Part shown: piece by piece, positions 1 to 8,565 of the stretch
How the letters are laid out: each line of letters begins with the position of its first letter
How positions within the stretch are numbered: position 1 is the stretch's first letter
Assembly (NCBI RefSeq): GCF_024213375.1
Contig: NZ_JANAVJ010000007.1
Coordinates: 62,001 to 126,000, forward strand
From: Paenibacillus sp. MZ04-78.2
GTDB lineage: Bacteria; Bacillota; Bacilli; Paenibacillales; NBRC-103111
Direction: 5' to 3'
DNA length: 64,000 nt
Program-made: the position numbers and the translations under genes
Notes under the pieces: generated by a model
What the model was told of the DNA's origin: nothing
Database searches by the model: none
Seen by the model: the letters and a program-made list of their open reading frames with translations, nothing else

Positions 1-481
1 GCTGGCCCGAGCGCTCGGAGACGATCCGGTTTAACCGGTCCCGGGTATCGAGGATGCGGTCGGCATGAATTTTCATATCGGACGCTTGCCCCTTCATCCC
101 GCCCCATGGCTGATGAATCATGACCTCGGCGTTAGGCAGCGCAAATCGCTTGCCCTTGGCTCCGGCGACGAGCAGAACGGCGGCGAAGGAAGCGGCGCAG
201 CCTACGCAGATGGTCGATACGTCGGGTTTGATGAACTGCATCGTATCGTAAATCGCGAAGCCTGCGGTGGTCGAGCCGCCCGGCGAATTGATGTAGAGAT
301 GAATGTCTTTTTCGGGGTCCTCCGCCGACAGCAGCAGCAGCTGAGCGGTGATCGAGTTGGCGACTTGATCGTCGATCTCGCTTCCGAGAAAGACGATGCG
401 GTCTTTCAGCAAGCGGGAATAAATATCGTAGGAACGCTCCCCACGGCCGGTTTGTTCCACGACAACCGGTACATAGTTCAT
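1..481 (-). CDS. clpP: ATP-dependent Clp protease proteolytic subunit (partial)
   Basis: Serine peptidase subunit of the cytoplasmic Clp machine, which degrades unfolded and tagged proteins with an AAA+ partner. The first 160 residues are visible from an ATG behind the ribosome binding site GGAGGG; the C-terminus lies beyond the left edge (family length is about 195). The nucleophile is Ser98 in VGCAASFAA and the catalytic His is His123 in MIHQPWGG; the Asp of the triad is off the window. The INSPGGS loop at about 64-70 is intact. The residue three before Ser98 is Cys where most ClpPs have Met (GMAAS). The gene is the last one readable on this strand and is followed upstream by a small ORF and an ArsR-type regulator. 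Confidence 0.97.
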   Translation of the reverse strand, partial: MNYVPVVVEQTGRGERSYDIYSRLLKDRIVFLGSEIDDQVANSITAQLLLLSAEDPEKDIHLYINSPGGSTTAGFAIYDTMQFIKPDVSTICVGCAASFAAVLLVAGAKGKRFALPNAEVMIHQPWGGMKGQASDMKIHADRILDTRDRLNRIVSERSGQ

Positions 482-511
482 ACTTGATGCCCTCCTTGTG
501 GCTCAGACCGC

Positions 512-838
512 TTACGCGGCCAGCGCTTGAATCGTTGTGTCTCCACGGCTCACGCCGCGTTGGCTGCGTGCAGTAAAGCCCGAGGAGACCATGATGAGAA
601 CTTCCTCGCCGCCCGGCGCTCCGGTTCGCGAAGGCAGCGCCCAGCGGGTCACGGTCGCTTCCGAGCGATCGGTTCCGGCCTGCCGGTAGTCGTCCAATTG
701 CGTTACTGGCCGGCAGCCTCGTTCGGCTTCCCGGTCCTTTTGCGGCTCCGACCATTGCCATACGACGGCCGGGGAGTTTTCTCCACCGGCTTCGGCATCG
801 CCGCTCTGCTTTGCTTTGCGCTCCAGTTCACGTTCCAT
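512..838 (-). CDS. hypothetical 108-residue protein, possibly a remnant
   Basis: An open frame whose ATG overlaps the stop of the ArsR-type regulator as TAATG, an arrangement that would allow translational coupling. The predicted protein is rich in Arg, Glu and Gly, has no membrane segment and matches no family I recognise. ArsR regulators of this kind are often followed by an SRPBCC-domain gene starting with a similar MERE-type sequence, so this could be a shortened or frameshifted relic of such a gene. That is only a guess. The region may also be non-coding GC-rich sequence. Confidence 0.35.
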   Translation of the reverse strand: MERELERKAKQSGDAEAGGENSPAVVWQWSEPQKDREAERGCRPVTQLDDYRQAGTDRSEATVTRWALPSRTGAPGGEEVLIMVSSGFTARSQRGVSRGDTTIQALAA

Positions 839-1449
839 TACGCATTCCCTCCCGAGGTTTGATTAATTTGCGGATACACGGCCAGCACGACCTGATATGG
901 GTCTGCGGGTTCCGCTTCGTTCGCCGGTTTGCGGTACTTGGCGGTCAACTGCCGGACAAGGGCGGCGTACTCCTCGACAAAAGCTTGCCGCTCCTCCGCA
1001 TCCCGGAGAGAGACTTGAAACTGCAGCGACGCGCTTGGAATGTCTTGGCCTTCGTCCGAATGCTCCATCAGGAGCAGCGCATCCTGCTTGATGCGTTCCG
1101 CCGTTTGAACCAGATGGGACAGCGAGCCTTGGTCCTTGAGGCGGCGGACCGTTTCCGGCTTCATTCCCAGTTGATCGGACAGGATGAACGTCTTGGCGAC
1201 GGCTTGATAAAGCACCTCGACCAGGTTGCGTACCTGCCTCGTACCGACCCGGCGCACCAGACCGGCTTTCTCCAGCGCCTTCAAGTGATAGTTGATCCGC
1301 TGTGGCGCTTCGCCGATCGCTCGGGCCACTTCCGCCGCGGAAGCGGGCGACGCCAGCCGTGCGGCAATATCCGCCCGCAGCGGATTAAGCAGGGCCATCG
1401 CCTGCTCCGGGGCTTCAATCCGCAGGCTTTCCAATATGTCTTCGGTCAC
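838..1449 (-). CDS. ArsR-family winged-helix transcriptional regulator
   Basis: A 203-residue regulator. The N-terminal part, residues about 15-75, is a winged helix with the segment VARAIGEAPQRINYHLKALE as recognition region, followed by the wing (LVRRVGTRQ). The C-terminal half is long and helical, unlike the 100-residue metal-sensing ArsR proteins, and shows no Cys metal site, so metal sensing is unlikely. Short direct repeats precede its start and may be its own operator. It is transcribed towards clpP and overlaps the next small frame by one base. Effector unknown. Confidence 0.85.
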   Translation of the reverse strand: MTEDILESLRIEAPEQAMALLNPLRADIAARLASPASAAEVARAIGEAPQRINYHLKALEKAGLVRRVGTRQVRNLVEVLYQAVAKTFILSDQLGMKPETVRRLKDQGSLSHLVQTAERIKQDALLLMEHSDEGQDIPSASLQFQVSLRDAEERQAFVEEYAALVRQLTAKYRKPANEAEPADPYQVVLAVYPQINQTSGGNA

Positions 1450-1461
1450 AATGGTTCATCT

Positions 1462-1506
1462 CCGTAAAACAGTATTTACCACGTAAAAATATATTATTAC
1501 GTAAAT
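1462..1506. promoter_or_regulatory. three spaced CGTAAA repeats upstream of the ArsR-type gene
   Basis: The hexamer CGTAAA occurs at 1463, 1482 and 1500, that is at 18-19 base spacing, directly upstream of the regulator start. The central copy also forms a near palindrome with TTTAC at 1475. Position and repetition suggest a self-regulatory binding site, but this is inferred from layout alone. Confidence 0.35.
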
Positions 1507-1673
1507 GAATCGTTGTCAATGGGTAAATAATTGGATAAATGAAGACGGTTGCAAAAATGAGTGGAATAAGTAAAATGAACAAATAAAGGCGGTATCCATG
1601 ACAGAATAAAGTCGCGCGAATCGTTGTTATATTTTTATGAAATCGTTATCCCAATCTAGGCGAGGTGGTTCAT

Positions 1674-3275
1674 TTGTTAAAAATGATTATTGTTGATGAC
1701 GAGAAAAAAACGGTTGAGGGCATTAAGGAATGCCTCGATTGGACAGATTACGGGATTGTAATTGCAGGACAAGCAAGGAATGGGAGCGACGGGTTAGACC
1801 TGGCCGTTCAAGTAAGGCCCGATATTGTTTTGACAGATATCCGGATGCCTGTCATGGATGGCATTGAATTTTCCAGGGAGTTGAGACAGCTTCTACCGGA
1901 AACCAAAATCATTTTTATTACCGGTTACTCGGATCTTTCCTATATGAAGTCAGCCTTCAAGGAAGGCATCATCGATTATATACTAAAGCCTATAGATATA
2001 GACGAGTTGGAAAGTGTCATCAGGAAGACGGCTGAACTTTGCGAAATCGAAAAAAAGAAAGAGCAGAATCGACTGGAATTGGAAAGCAGGCTTCACGAAA
2101 GCATTCCGGTGCTTCGGGACCAGTTTCTTTCCATGCTCGTGTTGGGTGAGATCGGCGAAAAGGATTTGATCGATGAAAAGATGAGACATCTTGCTATCGA
2201 TCTTCCAGTCGAAGATACCGGTTATCTTGTTTTTGTTGTCGATGTTGATGACTACTCTGTGATTAGCTCGCATAAACAGCCGTTTGAGTTGAAACTACTA
2301 TCTATGGAAATAATCAGTATGGCCCAGAAAACGATGGATGGTAAGGGAATCATGGTTCAACTGACCGAAGGTGAGTTAGCTGGCATTATCCCCTCTCGTA
2401 CTGCGCATGGAGAGGCTATAGCCGAAAGTGCAGGCGAATGGATGCAAACGCTCCAGAACGGTCTGAATCGGGATCTTGATTTAAGCGTTACCATCGGCGT
2501 CGGGGAATGGGTGGACAGTGTCGAGAAAATAAGTTTTTCTTATTACAGGGCCGTGCATGCCGTAAATCAAAAGCTGCATCGAGGTAAAAATCATATCATC
2601 TACGCCGATAACGTGTCGATCCTTCATGAAAAAGACGCAACCTTCGGATACAAAATCTACGAACAGACTTACGCTGCTTTAAAAGCGGGGGATATGGACA
2701 AAGCCCGGCTCCGGATCGAGGATGTATTTGAACATTTGAACCGCTCATGCTCCCTGCAATACGTTCAGAGTGTATGCCTGCAGTTCACTGCTGTTTTTCA
2801 ACGTATCTATGCTGAATATGCGGACGACCGATCAGAGAATCCTGCGCTGGACGTTTTTACCATTGCCAATGAACTGTTCAGGTTAGAAACTATAGAAGAT
2901 ATGAAGCAGTTTGTGCTAACTCATTGCGCAAAAGTATGCCATTATGTCGCCACTGGTCGTGACCGGCAATCCCAAATTGTTGATGATATAAAAAGCTTGA
3001 TCGAAGAGAGGTATGCCGAAAATTTAACCATTGAGCTGATCGCCAAGGAAGTATTTCTTTCCCCTGCTTATACAAGTCTTCTTTTTAAACAAAAAACGGG
3101 GGAAACCATTAACGGCTTCTTGACACGTGTCAGAATTGAAAAAGCAAAGGAACTGCTGCGGCAGGGCTCAAGCAAATTGTATGAAATCTGTCTCGACATT
3201 GGTTATTCGGACCCAAAGTACTTCAGCAAACTGTTTAAGAAGATAACCGGCCTGAGCCCCTCAGAATATAAATGA
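1674..3275 (+). CDS. YesN-type response regulator, REC + AraC DNA-binding domain
   Basis: Response regulator of a carbohydrate-sensing two-component pair. Residues 1-120 form the receiver domain: acidic pair VDDE at the N-terminus, phospho-acceptor Asp in IVLTDIRMPVMDG and Lys in ILKPID. A divergent middle region follows (about 130-420), and two AraC helix-turn-helix motifs close the protein (last about 100 residues, ending GYSDPKYFSKLFKKITGLSP). I place the start at a TTG at 1674 because GGCGAGGTGG lies just upstream and MLKMIIVDDE fits the family; GTG 1665 and ATG 1683 are alternatives. The sensor kinase follows after 22 bases, then the sugar transporter genes it probably controls. Confidence 0.93.
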   Translation: MLKMIIVDDEKKTVEGIKECLDWTDYGIVIAGQARNGSDGLDLAVQVRPDIVLTDIRMPVMDGIEFSRELRQLLPETKIIFITGYSDLSYMKSAFKEGIIDYILKPIDIDELESVIRKTAELCEIEKKKEQNRLELESRLHESIPVLRDQFLSMLVLGEIGEKDLIDEKMRHLAIDLPVEDTGYLVFVVDVDDYSVISSHKQPFELKLLSMEIISMAQKTMDGKGIMVQLTEGELAGIIPSRTAHGEAIAESAGEWMQTLQNGLNRDLDLSVTIGVGEWVDSVEKISFSYYRAVHAVNQKLHRGKNHIIYADNVSILHEKDATFGYKIYEQTYAALKAGDMDKARLRIEDVFEHLNRSCSLQYVQSVCLQFTAVFQRIYAEYADDRSENPALDVFTIANELFRLETIEDMKQFVLTHCAKVCHYVATGRDRQSQIVDDIKSLIEERYAENLTIELIAKEVFLSPAYTSLLFKQKTGETINGFLTRVRIEKAKELLRQGSSKLYEICLDIGYSDPKYFSKLFKKITGLSPSEYK

Positions 3276-3297
3276 TGCTAATGGAGAGATCCGAACG

Positions 3298-5133
3298 ATG
3301 AAAATAGAGTTAGCTTTCTTTACAAAAAAATACGGCAGTTACAGTCTGCGGACAAAGATCATCATTTATTTTCTCATTATTAACATGATTGTTATGTCGA
3401 GTTTAGGCACGATCTATTATTGGAAATCGACTCAGATCATGCAGGAGGAAACGGCGAAAAATATTCAAAACACATTGTCCAGAGTAGCGATCGATGTAGT
3501 GAACCTGACGGATAGTATTAGACAAGTATCCGACTCCATCAGCGCGAATCCGAATATTCGAGAGTATTTAACACGACCGGTTACGGACGACGATTTTCAA
3601 CAAAGTATGGAAGATTTCAGAAAGATCAATGATATTATCCAGTCTTTTCCTTACAAGCAGGAAGTTTTTAAAATACGGATTTTTTTCGATACCCCTATCT
3701 TCTATTCGAGTAATAAAGTGAATCTGCTTGGGATGGAGCAGGCGGCTTCGGCCCCTTGGTATAAGGATGTAAATGAGCGCAACGGCAAAATTGTCTGGAC
3801 CAGCACCTATCCATACAAGTTTTATCATGCATGGCAGGAAAATATTATTTCCTGTGTTCGCGTCCTCAACGATCTTAAGCAGTTGGACAAGCGCCTTGGA
3901 TATGTCAGCATTGATTTAAAGGAAAGAGATATTTTCAAGATATTGGAGGCAACGGAGGAAGTCGTTAACGGAAGGCTGTTTATCGTGAATGGCAGTGGCA
4001 CAATTTTATCCAACCGAGATAGCGCACTAATTGGTAAATCGATATACACGATGAAAGGATTCGAGCATTTGTCGCTGAATGAAAAGTCGCTGAATGAAAA
4101 GTCGCTGAATGAAAAAAAATTTGTTCGCGCTGATGTCATGGGCAAAAACTCATTGGTTCAGGTGAAACCTATTGAATCGTTAGATATGAACATCGTCTCG
4201 GTTATCCCGATGGAAAGCATTTCTGAAAAGAACGTAATTATTTTGAAATTTCTGCTCCAATCATTCGCACTCATCCTCCTATTATCCATCCTGTTGGCCG
4301 TACTGTTATCCAAAAATGTGACAGGACGGGTTCTTCAATTGATTGAGTATGTGAGGAGAGTGGATATCGAGGACGATGATTATGAACTCAAGGTAGAGCA
4401 TAATGACGAACTGAGTAGTCTGATGATTTCTTTCAATAAGATGGTGGCCCGCAACCGTACATTGATCAAAGAAGTGTACCAGGAAAAAGTAAGCAAAAAA
4501 GAAGCGGAAATGAGGGCCCTTCAAGCACAAATCAATCCTCATTTTCTGTATAATACGATGGATACGATTAACTGGATGGCTCTTAAATATAAAGCGCGCG
4601 ATATTATGCACATGACTCAGTTGCTCAGCAGGTTTTACCGGCTATCCCTCAATGGGGGCAGGGATATTGTCAATATCGAGGATGAAATCGAACATATCAA
4701 AACGTACATCGATATTCAGAAAAACAGATTCGAGGACGACATAGAGGCGTATTTCGATATTTGCCCGGAGCTTTACAGCTACAGCACAATAAAACTTTTA
4801 CTTCAGCCTATCGTCGAAAATGCAATATTTCACGGTATTCAAAAGAAGCCCGACCAGAAGGGTGTAATCCGCATTGTGGGGTTTAAGGATGGTCAAATCA
4901 TTAAGCTGCGAATTATAGACGATGGCGCCGGTATGGACCGGGAGACGGTCGTTAAATTGGAAGCGGGGCTTATTGAAGCCGACAATCATAGTGGCAGCTA
5001 CGGATTAAAAAACATAACGCAGCGAATCAAGCTTTATTTCGGAGAAGAATATGGCATAAAAATTGACAGTGAACCGGAGAAAGGCACTTGCGTGGAGCTC
5101 TTTTTTCCAGCCGTGACCTACAAGGATTCCTGA
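3298..5133 (+). CDS. YesM-type sensor histidine kinase
   Basis: Membrane sensor kinase of 611 residues. It has a transmembrane segment at about 20-42, an extracellular sensing region to about 310, a second membrane segment (about 310-337), a HAMP linker, and the His_kinase domain with the phospho-acceptor His in QINPHFLYNT. The ATP-binding domain shows DDGAGMD and GSYGLKNI. The extracytoplasmic part contains three identical SLNEK units at residues 259-273, encoded by an exact 15-base tandem repeat. It forms the partner of the preceding response regulator and probably senses the sugar bound by the downstream lipoprotein. Confidence 0.94.
   Translation: MKIELAFFTKKYGSYSLRTKIIIYFLIINMIVMSSLGTIYYWKSTQIMQEETAKNIQNTLSRVAIDVVNLTDSIRQVSDSISANPNIREYLTRPVTDDDFQQSMEDFRKINDIIQSFPYKQEVFKIRIFFDTPIFYSSNKVNLLGMEQAASAPWYKDVNERNGKIVWTSTYPYKFYHAWQENIISCVRVLNDLKQLDKRLGYVSIDLKERDIFKILEATEEVVNGRLFIVNGSGTILSNRDSALIGKSIYTMKGFEHLSLNEKSLNEKSLNEKKFVRADVMGKNSLVQVKPIESLDMNIVSVIPMESISEKNVIILKFLLQSFALILLLSILLAVLLSKNVTGRVLQLIEYVRRVDIEDDDYELKVEHNDELSSLMISFNKMVARNRTLIKEVYQEKVSKKEAEMRALQAQINPHFLYNTMDTINWMALKYKARDIMHMTQLLSRFYRLSLNGGRDIVNIEDEIEHIKTYIDIQKNRFEDDIEAYFDICPELYSYSTIKLLLQPIVENAIFHGIQKKPDQKGVIRIVGFKDGQIIKLRIIDDGAGMDRETVVKLEAGLIEADNHSGSYGLKNITQRIKLYFGEEYGIKIDSEPEKGTCVELFFPAVTYKDS
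4072..4116 (+). repeat. 15-base tandem repeat, three units, inside the kinase gene
   Basis: Unit TCGCTGAATGAAAAG repeated at 4072, 4087 and 4102; the third copy ends in A rather than G. It is in frame and encodes SLNEK three times in the extracytoplasmic sensing region. Confidence 0.97.
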
Positions 5134-5379
5134 TATTCTGTTTTTTAGTAGAAATACAGTAAGATAAGACACCTTAACTATCCATTTACCTACCTCACGC
5201 CTGACCAAAACTTCATACAATAGAAATATCCCGCATGACAAGCCATTGGAAGAATGAACTGTGGAGGAAACAACAGAGGAGGCATGCCGGTGAAAAAGCA
5301 AAAAACGGATATGACGATTTGAAAGTGCTTTATTTGGTAAAAGCCATAAATGGCATAATGGATAGCAAGGGAGAATGCA

Positions 5380-6246
5380 ATGTTAAAAAAATCTGTCAAT
5401 TTTTATTTTCGAATCCCGGTTTGGGTCTATATGCTACTTGTAGCAGGTTTTCCGATTCTGTATACCGTTAATTTGAGCTTTCGCAAGTTCAGCTTTGCTT
5501 TGCCGGGATATGAGGGCCAGTTTATCGGATTGGACAATTATACAAGGGCCTTGCTTGATCCCAACTTCTGGGGCTCGCTGGGCGTTACATTCACGATCAT
5601 CCTGTTCGTTATTCCAGCACAGTTGGTTGCCGGCTTTTTCATTGCCGGGCTGCTTGCCAAAAATTTGCGGGGGACCAAAATATTTTCTTCGTTTATTTTT
5701 CTTCCGATGACCATTGCGCCCATTGTAGTCGGACTCATCGGGAGATTGCTGCTCATTGATAGATTCGGTCTGGTCTCATGGTATTTGGAGTATCTAGGCA
5801 TCGATCTTGGAGGTTCTATTCTGGGTCAGCGCATACCTGCGCTTGCTTCCATCATTCTATTGGATATTTGGCATTGGACGCCCTATGTCGCTTTGCTGCT
5901 GTTAGCAGGTTTGCAATCGCTTCCAGTAGAGCCGTATGAAGCAATTGAGTTGGAAGGCGCCTCCAAACTGCAAACGGTATGGTACGTAACCTTGCCTTTA
6001 CTGAAGCCGATTTTAGTTACCGCCGTACTGTTTCGTTCCATCGATTTGTTCCGTATATTCGATGAAATATTGGTGCTTACGGGGGGAGGTCCTGGTTCCA
6101 GTACGGAGTCAGTCGAGATGCTTACCTACAAAGTAAACTTCCATAATTGGGATATGGGGTACGGAGCCAGCATCGGCGTAATTACCTTGATTATGGTGTT
6201 GCTTATGAGCTTATTGTCTCTGAAATTAACAAGAAAAGAGACCTAG
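5380..6246 (+). CDS. sugar ABC transporter permease, LacF/UgpA type
   Basis: Inner-membrane permease of a CUT1-type carbohydrate importer, 288 residues with about six membrane helices. The EAA loop that contacts the ATPase is seen as EPYEAIELEGASKLQTVWYVTLPLLKP (about residues 186-212). The family N-terminus (Tyr-rich helix then GLDNYTRAL) is present. The ATG follows AAGGGAGAA. The second permease starts 17 bases after its stop and a binding lipoprotein follows. No ATPase gene is nearby; such systems usually borrow a shared MsmX-type ATPase encoded elsewhere. The substrate cannot be named from sequence. Confidence 0.95.
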   Translation: MLKKSVNFYFRIPVWVYMLLVAGFPILYTVNLSFRKFSFALPGYEGQFIGLDNYTRALLDPNFWGSLGVTFTIILFVIPAQLVAGFFIAGLLAKNLRGTKIFSSFIFLPMTIAPIVVGLIGRLLLIDRFGLVSWYLEYLGIDLGGSILGQRIPALASIILLDIWHWTPYVALLLLAGLQSLPVEPYEAIELEGASKLQTVWYVTLPLLKPILVTAVLFRSIDLFRIFDEILVLTGGGPGSSTESVEMLTYKVNFHNWDMGYGASIGVITLIMVLLMSLLSLKLTRKET

Positions 6247-6263
6247 CGGAGGGATTTTACGAA

Positions 6264-7088
6264 ATGCGGCAAATCCGAACAAGAGAAATGTTCATGACCT
6301 ATACTGTCCTATGCGTTTTATCTATTATGGCGCTATTCCCTTATTTGTGGATGCTACTCGGCTCGTTGAAGGGCAGGCTGGACCTTTTCTCCATTCCCCC
6401 AAAATTCGTATTCAGCCCTACGACGGCCAACTATACAGAAGCGTTTGTTCACAAGTCCTTCCTGCAGAACTTGATGAACAGTGTGAAACTGGCTGTCACT
6501 TCCACGGGAATAGCGATCTTAATCGGTGTGCCGGGGGCTTATGCTTTATCGCGTTCCAAAGCAAAGGGGGATGGGCTGTTACTTATGATGGCATTGCTTA
6601 CCCGAATGGTTCCCCCTGTCGTCATCGCAATTCCATTCTATGTGTTGATGGTAAAGCTGAAGTTGATGAATACAATGACGGGTGCGGTGCTTGCCCACTC
6701 TATATTGACCATTCCACTTATGGTATGGATGATGAAAAGTTTTTTTGATACCGTTCCCAAAGAAATTGAAGAAGCGGCCGCAGTAGACGGTTGTACAAAC
6801 ATATCGGTTTTTTTCAGAATCGTGATGCCGCTTGTGCTCGGAGGGCTTGGCGCATCCTCCATCCTGTGTATTATCACCTCATGGAATGAATATTTGTTAG
6901 CCAGCGTTTTAACAGGAAAAAGTACCGCCACATTGCCAGTCGCAATTCCAGGCCTAATCAGCTCGAGTGGTACGTTATGGGGGGAAATATGCGCTGTCGG
7001 AACAGTGGTTTCAGTACCGATCGCGATATTTACGCTCGCCGTTCAACGCCATTTGGTCAAAGGAATGACTATGGGTGCTGTGAAATAA
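6264..7088 (+). CDS. sugar ABC transporter permease, LacG/MalG type
   Basis: Second permease of the CUT1 importer, 274 residues from ATG 6264, which is placed behind GGAGGG; upstream in-frame sequence overlaps the previous gene and is not needed. Six membrane helices are apparent. The EAA motif reads EIEEAAAVDGCTNISVFFRIVMPL, and the C-terminus ends in the family's usual Val-Lys-Gly-rich tail (HLVKGMTMGAVK). It acts with the preceding permease as a heterodimer. Confidence 0.95.
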   Translation: MRQIRTREMFMTYTVLCVLSIMALFPYLWMLLGSLKGRLDLFSIPPKFVFSPTTANYTEAFVHKSFLQNLMNSVKLAVTSTGIAILIGVPGAYALSRSKAKGDGLLLMMALLTRMVPPVVIAIPFYVLMVKLKLMNTMTGAVLAHSILTIPLMVWMMKSFFDTVPKEIEEAAAVDGCTNISVFFRIVMPLVLGGLGASSILCIITSWNEYLLASVLTGKSTATLPVAIPGLISSSGTLWGEICAVGTVVSVPIAIFTLAVQRHLVKGMTMGAVK

Positions 7089-7133
7089 CCAGCCAACGAT
7101 CATGATAACGAATTCGATCAAGGAGGAAAATAA

Positions 7134-8486
7134 ATGAAGCTTAGAAGCAAATTACTTGCAGTTTCGTTGGTTTCCATATTTACGCTCACCTCTGTCGGTT
7201 GTACTCAGCAGGCGACAGAGAATCAGAATAAAGCGTCCGATACGACGATTCGGTTTGTTGCTGAGGCCTCGGGATTAACGGACGCCTTGGAGAGTCTGGT
7301 TCCCGAGTTTACTCAAAAAACGGGCATCAAGGTAGAGTTTGAAAAGCTTCCATACGATATGGTCGTGCAGAAAACGATGCTGGACTTTACTTCCGGCACG
7401 GGATCTTACGATGCAGTATCATTACCCTACGAATATTTGGGGCGGCTGGTCGATAAAGGGTATGTCAAGTCAATCGATGAATATTTGAACGACAAGACTT
7501 TAACACCAGATGATTTTGATGCGAAAGACATTATTCCTGCCATGTGGAATGGAAGCGCTAACTGGAAAGGCAAGATGTACGGTTTTCCATCGAATCCTAC
7601 GATTACGTTCATGTGGTACCGGAAAGACTTGTTGGAGAACTCGTCCGAGAAAGAAGCGTTTCTCAAACGCTTCGGATATGAATTAAGTGTGCCTAAGACG
7701 CCACAACAAATGAAGGATATGGCACAATTTTTTACCCGCAAGAAAGGCGAAACTTTGGCGGGCAAGGCACTGGACCACAATTTCTACGGGATGTCGATTA
7801 TGGCCAAAAGGCACTCGGCACTCTCAGCGGATTGGCTGAGCTGGGCATGGGCATATGGTGGCGGTATATTTGATAAAGGCTATGAAAGCGGAAAAATCGT
7901 GATGAATTCCGATAAAAACATGGAGGCGCTCAAGTATTATGTGTCCTTGTTCGATTATGCCGTGCCGGGCAGTGTGGATTATACCTGGGATGAAGTGACG
8001 ACAGCGATGCAGCAGGATTTGACCTTCGCTACCATTAACTATAACGATCAAATTCCAAATCTGCTCGATGAATCCAAGTCCAAAGTAGCCGGAAAAATGG
8101 GATACGCTCTACAACCGGCCAATGATCGTCCAACAGCCAATTATGGCTCGTGGACCTACATGATTCCGGCCAATTCCAAACATTCGAAGGAGGCCTACCA
8201 GTTCTTCACATGGGCGCTATCCAAGGAGACGCAGAAAAAATGGACGTTGCTCGGAGGGATTCCAGCAAGAGAATCCGTCTTTAAAGATCCGGAAATCAGC
8301 AAGATCGAATACATGCCAATGACGCTTGAAGCTCTTAAAATAAGCGATTTGCGCCCCAGAATCTCGGAATGGGGAGAAATGGATTCGGCCATGTCGGAGG
8401 AGCTTCATAAAGCCGTAACGAAACAAGCCAGCCCTAAGGATACATTGGATAAATTACAAGCAAAGTTTGAAAGTATAATAAAATAG
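7134..8486 (+). CDS. sugar ABC transporter substrate-binding lipoprotein
   Basis: Extracellular solute-binding protein, family 1, 450 residues. It starts with a lipoprotein signal; the lipobox is TSVGC with Cys23 as anchor. The mature part has the family features of a sugar binder (RFVAEASGLTDALESLVPEF near the N-terminus, then FPSNPT and WLSWAWAYGGGIF later). The ATG follows AAGGAGGAAA. It is the last gene of the two-component/transporter set and is closed by a strong hairpin. Ligand unknown. Confidence 0.94.
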   Translation: MKLRSKLLAVSLVSIFTLTSVGCTQQATENQNKASDTTIRFVAEASGLTDALESLVPEFTQKTGIKVEFEKLPYDMVVQKTMLDFTSGTGSYDAVSLPYEYLGRLVDKGYVKSIDEYLNDKTLTPDDFDAKDIIPAMWNGSANWKGKMYGFPSNPTITFMWYRKDLLENSSEKEAFLKRFGYELSVPKTPQQMKDMAQFFTRKKGETLAGKALDHNFYGMSIMAKRHSALSADWLSWAWAYGGGIFDKGYESGKIVMNSDKNMEALKYYVSLFDYAVPGSVDYTWDEVTTAMQQDLTFATINYNDQIPNLLDESKSKVAGKMGYALQPANDRPTANYGSWTYMIPANSKHSKEAYQFFTWALSKETQKKWTLLGGIPARESVFKDPEISKIEYMPMTLEALKISDLRPRISEWGEMDSAMSEELHKAVTKQASPKDTLDKLQAKFESIIK

Positions 8487-8513
8487 CAGTCCGGTCATTG
8501 CCGCACAAGAAAA

Positions 8514-8554
8514 TGAGGCCACGGGAGCAATACTCCCGATGGCCTCAAGCTTGT
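8514..8554. terminator. bidirectional terminator
   Basis: Stem TGAGGCCACGGGAG with loop CAATA and the matching right arm to 8547, one bulged A. T-rich sequence follows on the plus side. It separates the convergent transporter operon and FGGY kinase gene. Confidence 0.85.
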
Positions 8555-8565
8555 TTTAAAACCTG

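Noticed and set aside
4072-4116. Tandem repeat as a CRISPR-like array
   Set aside because: Repeats are adjacent without spacers and lie in frame within a kinase gene.
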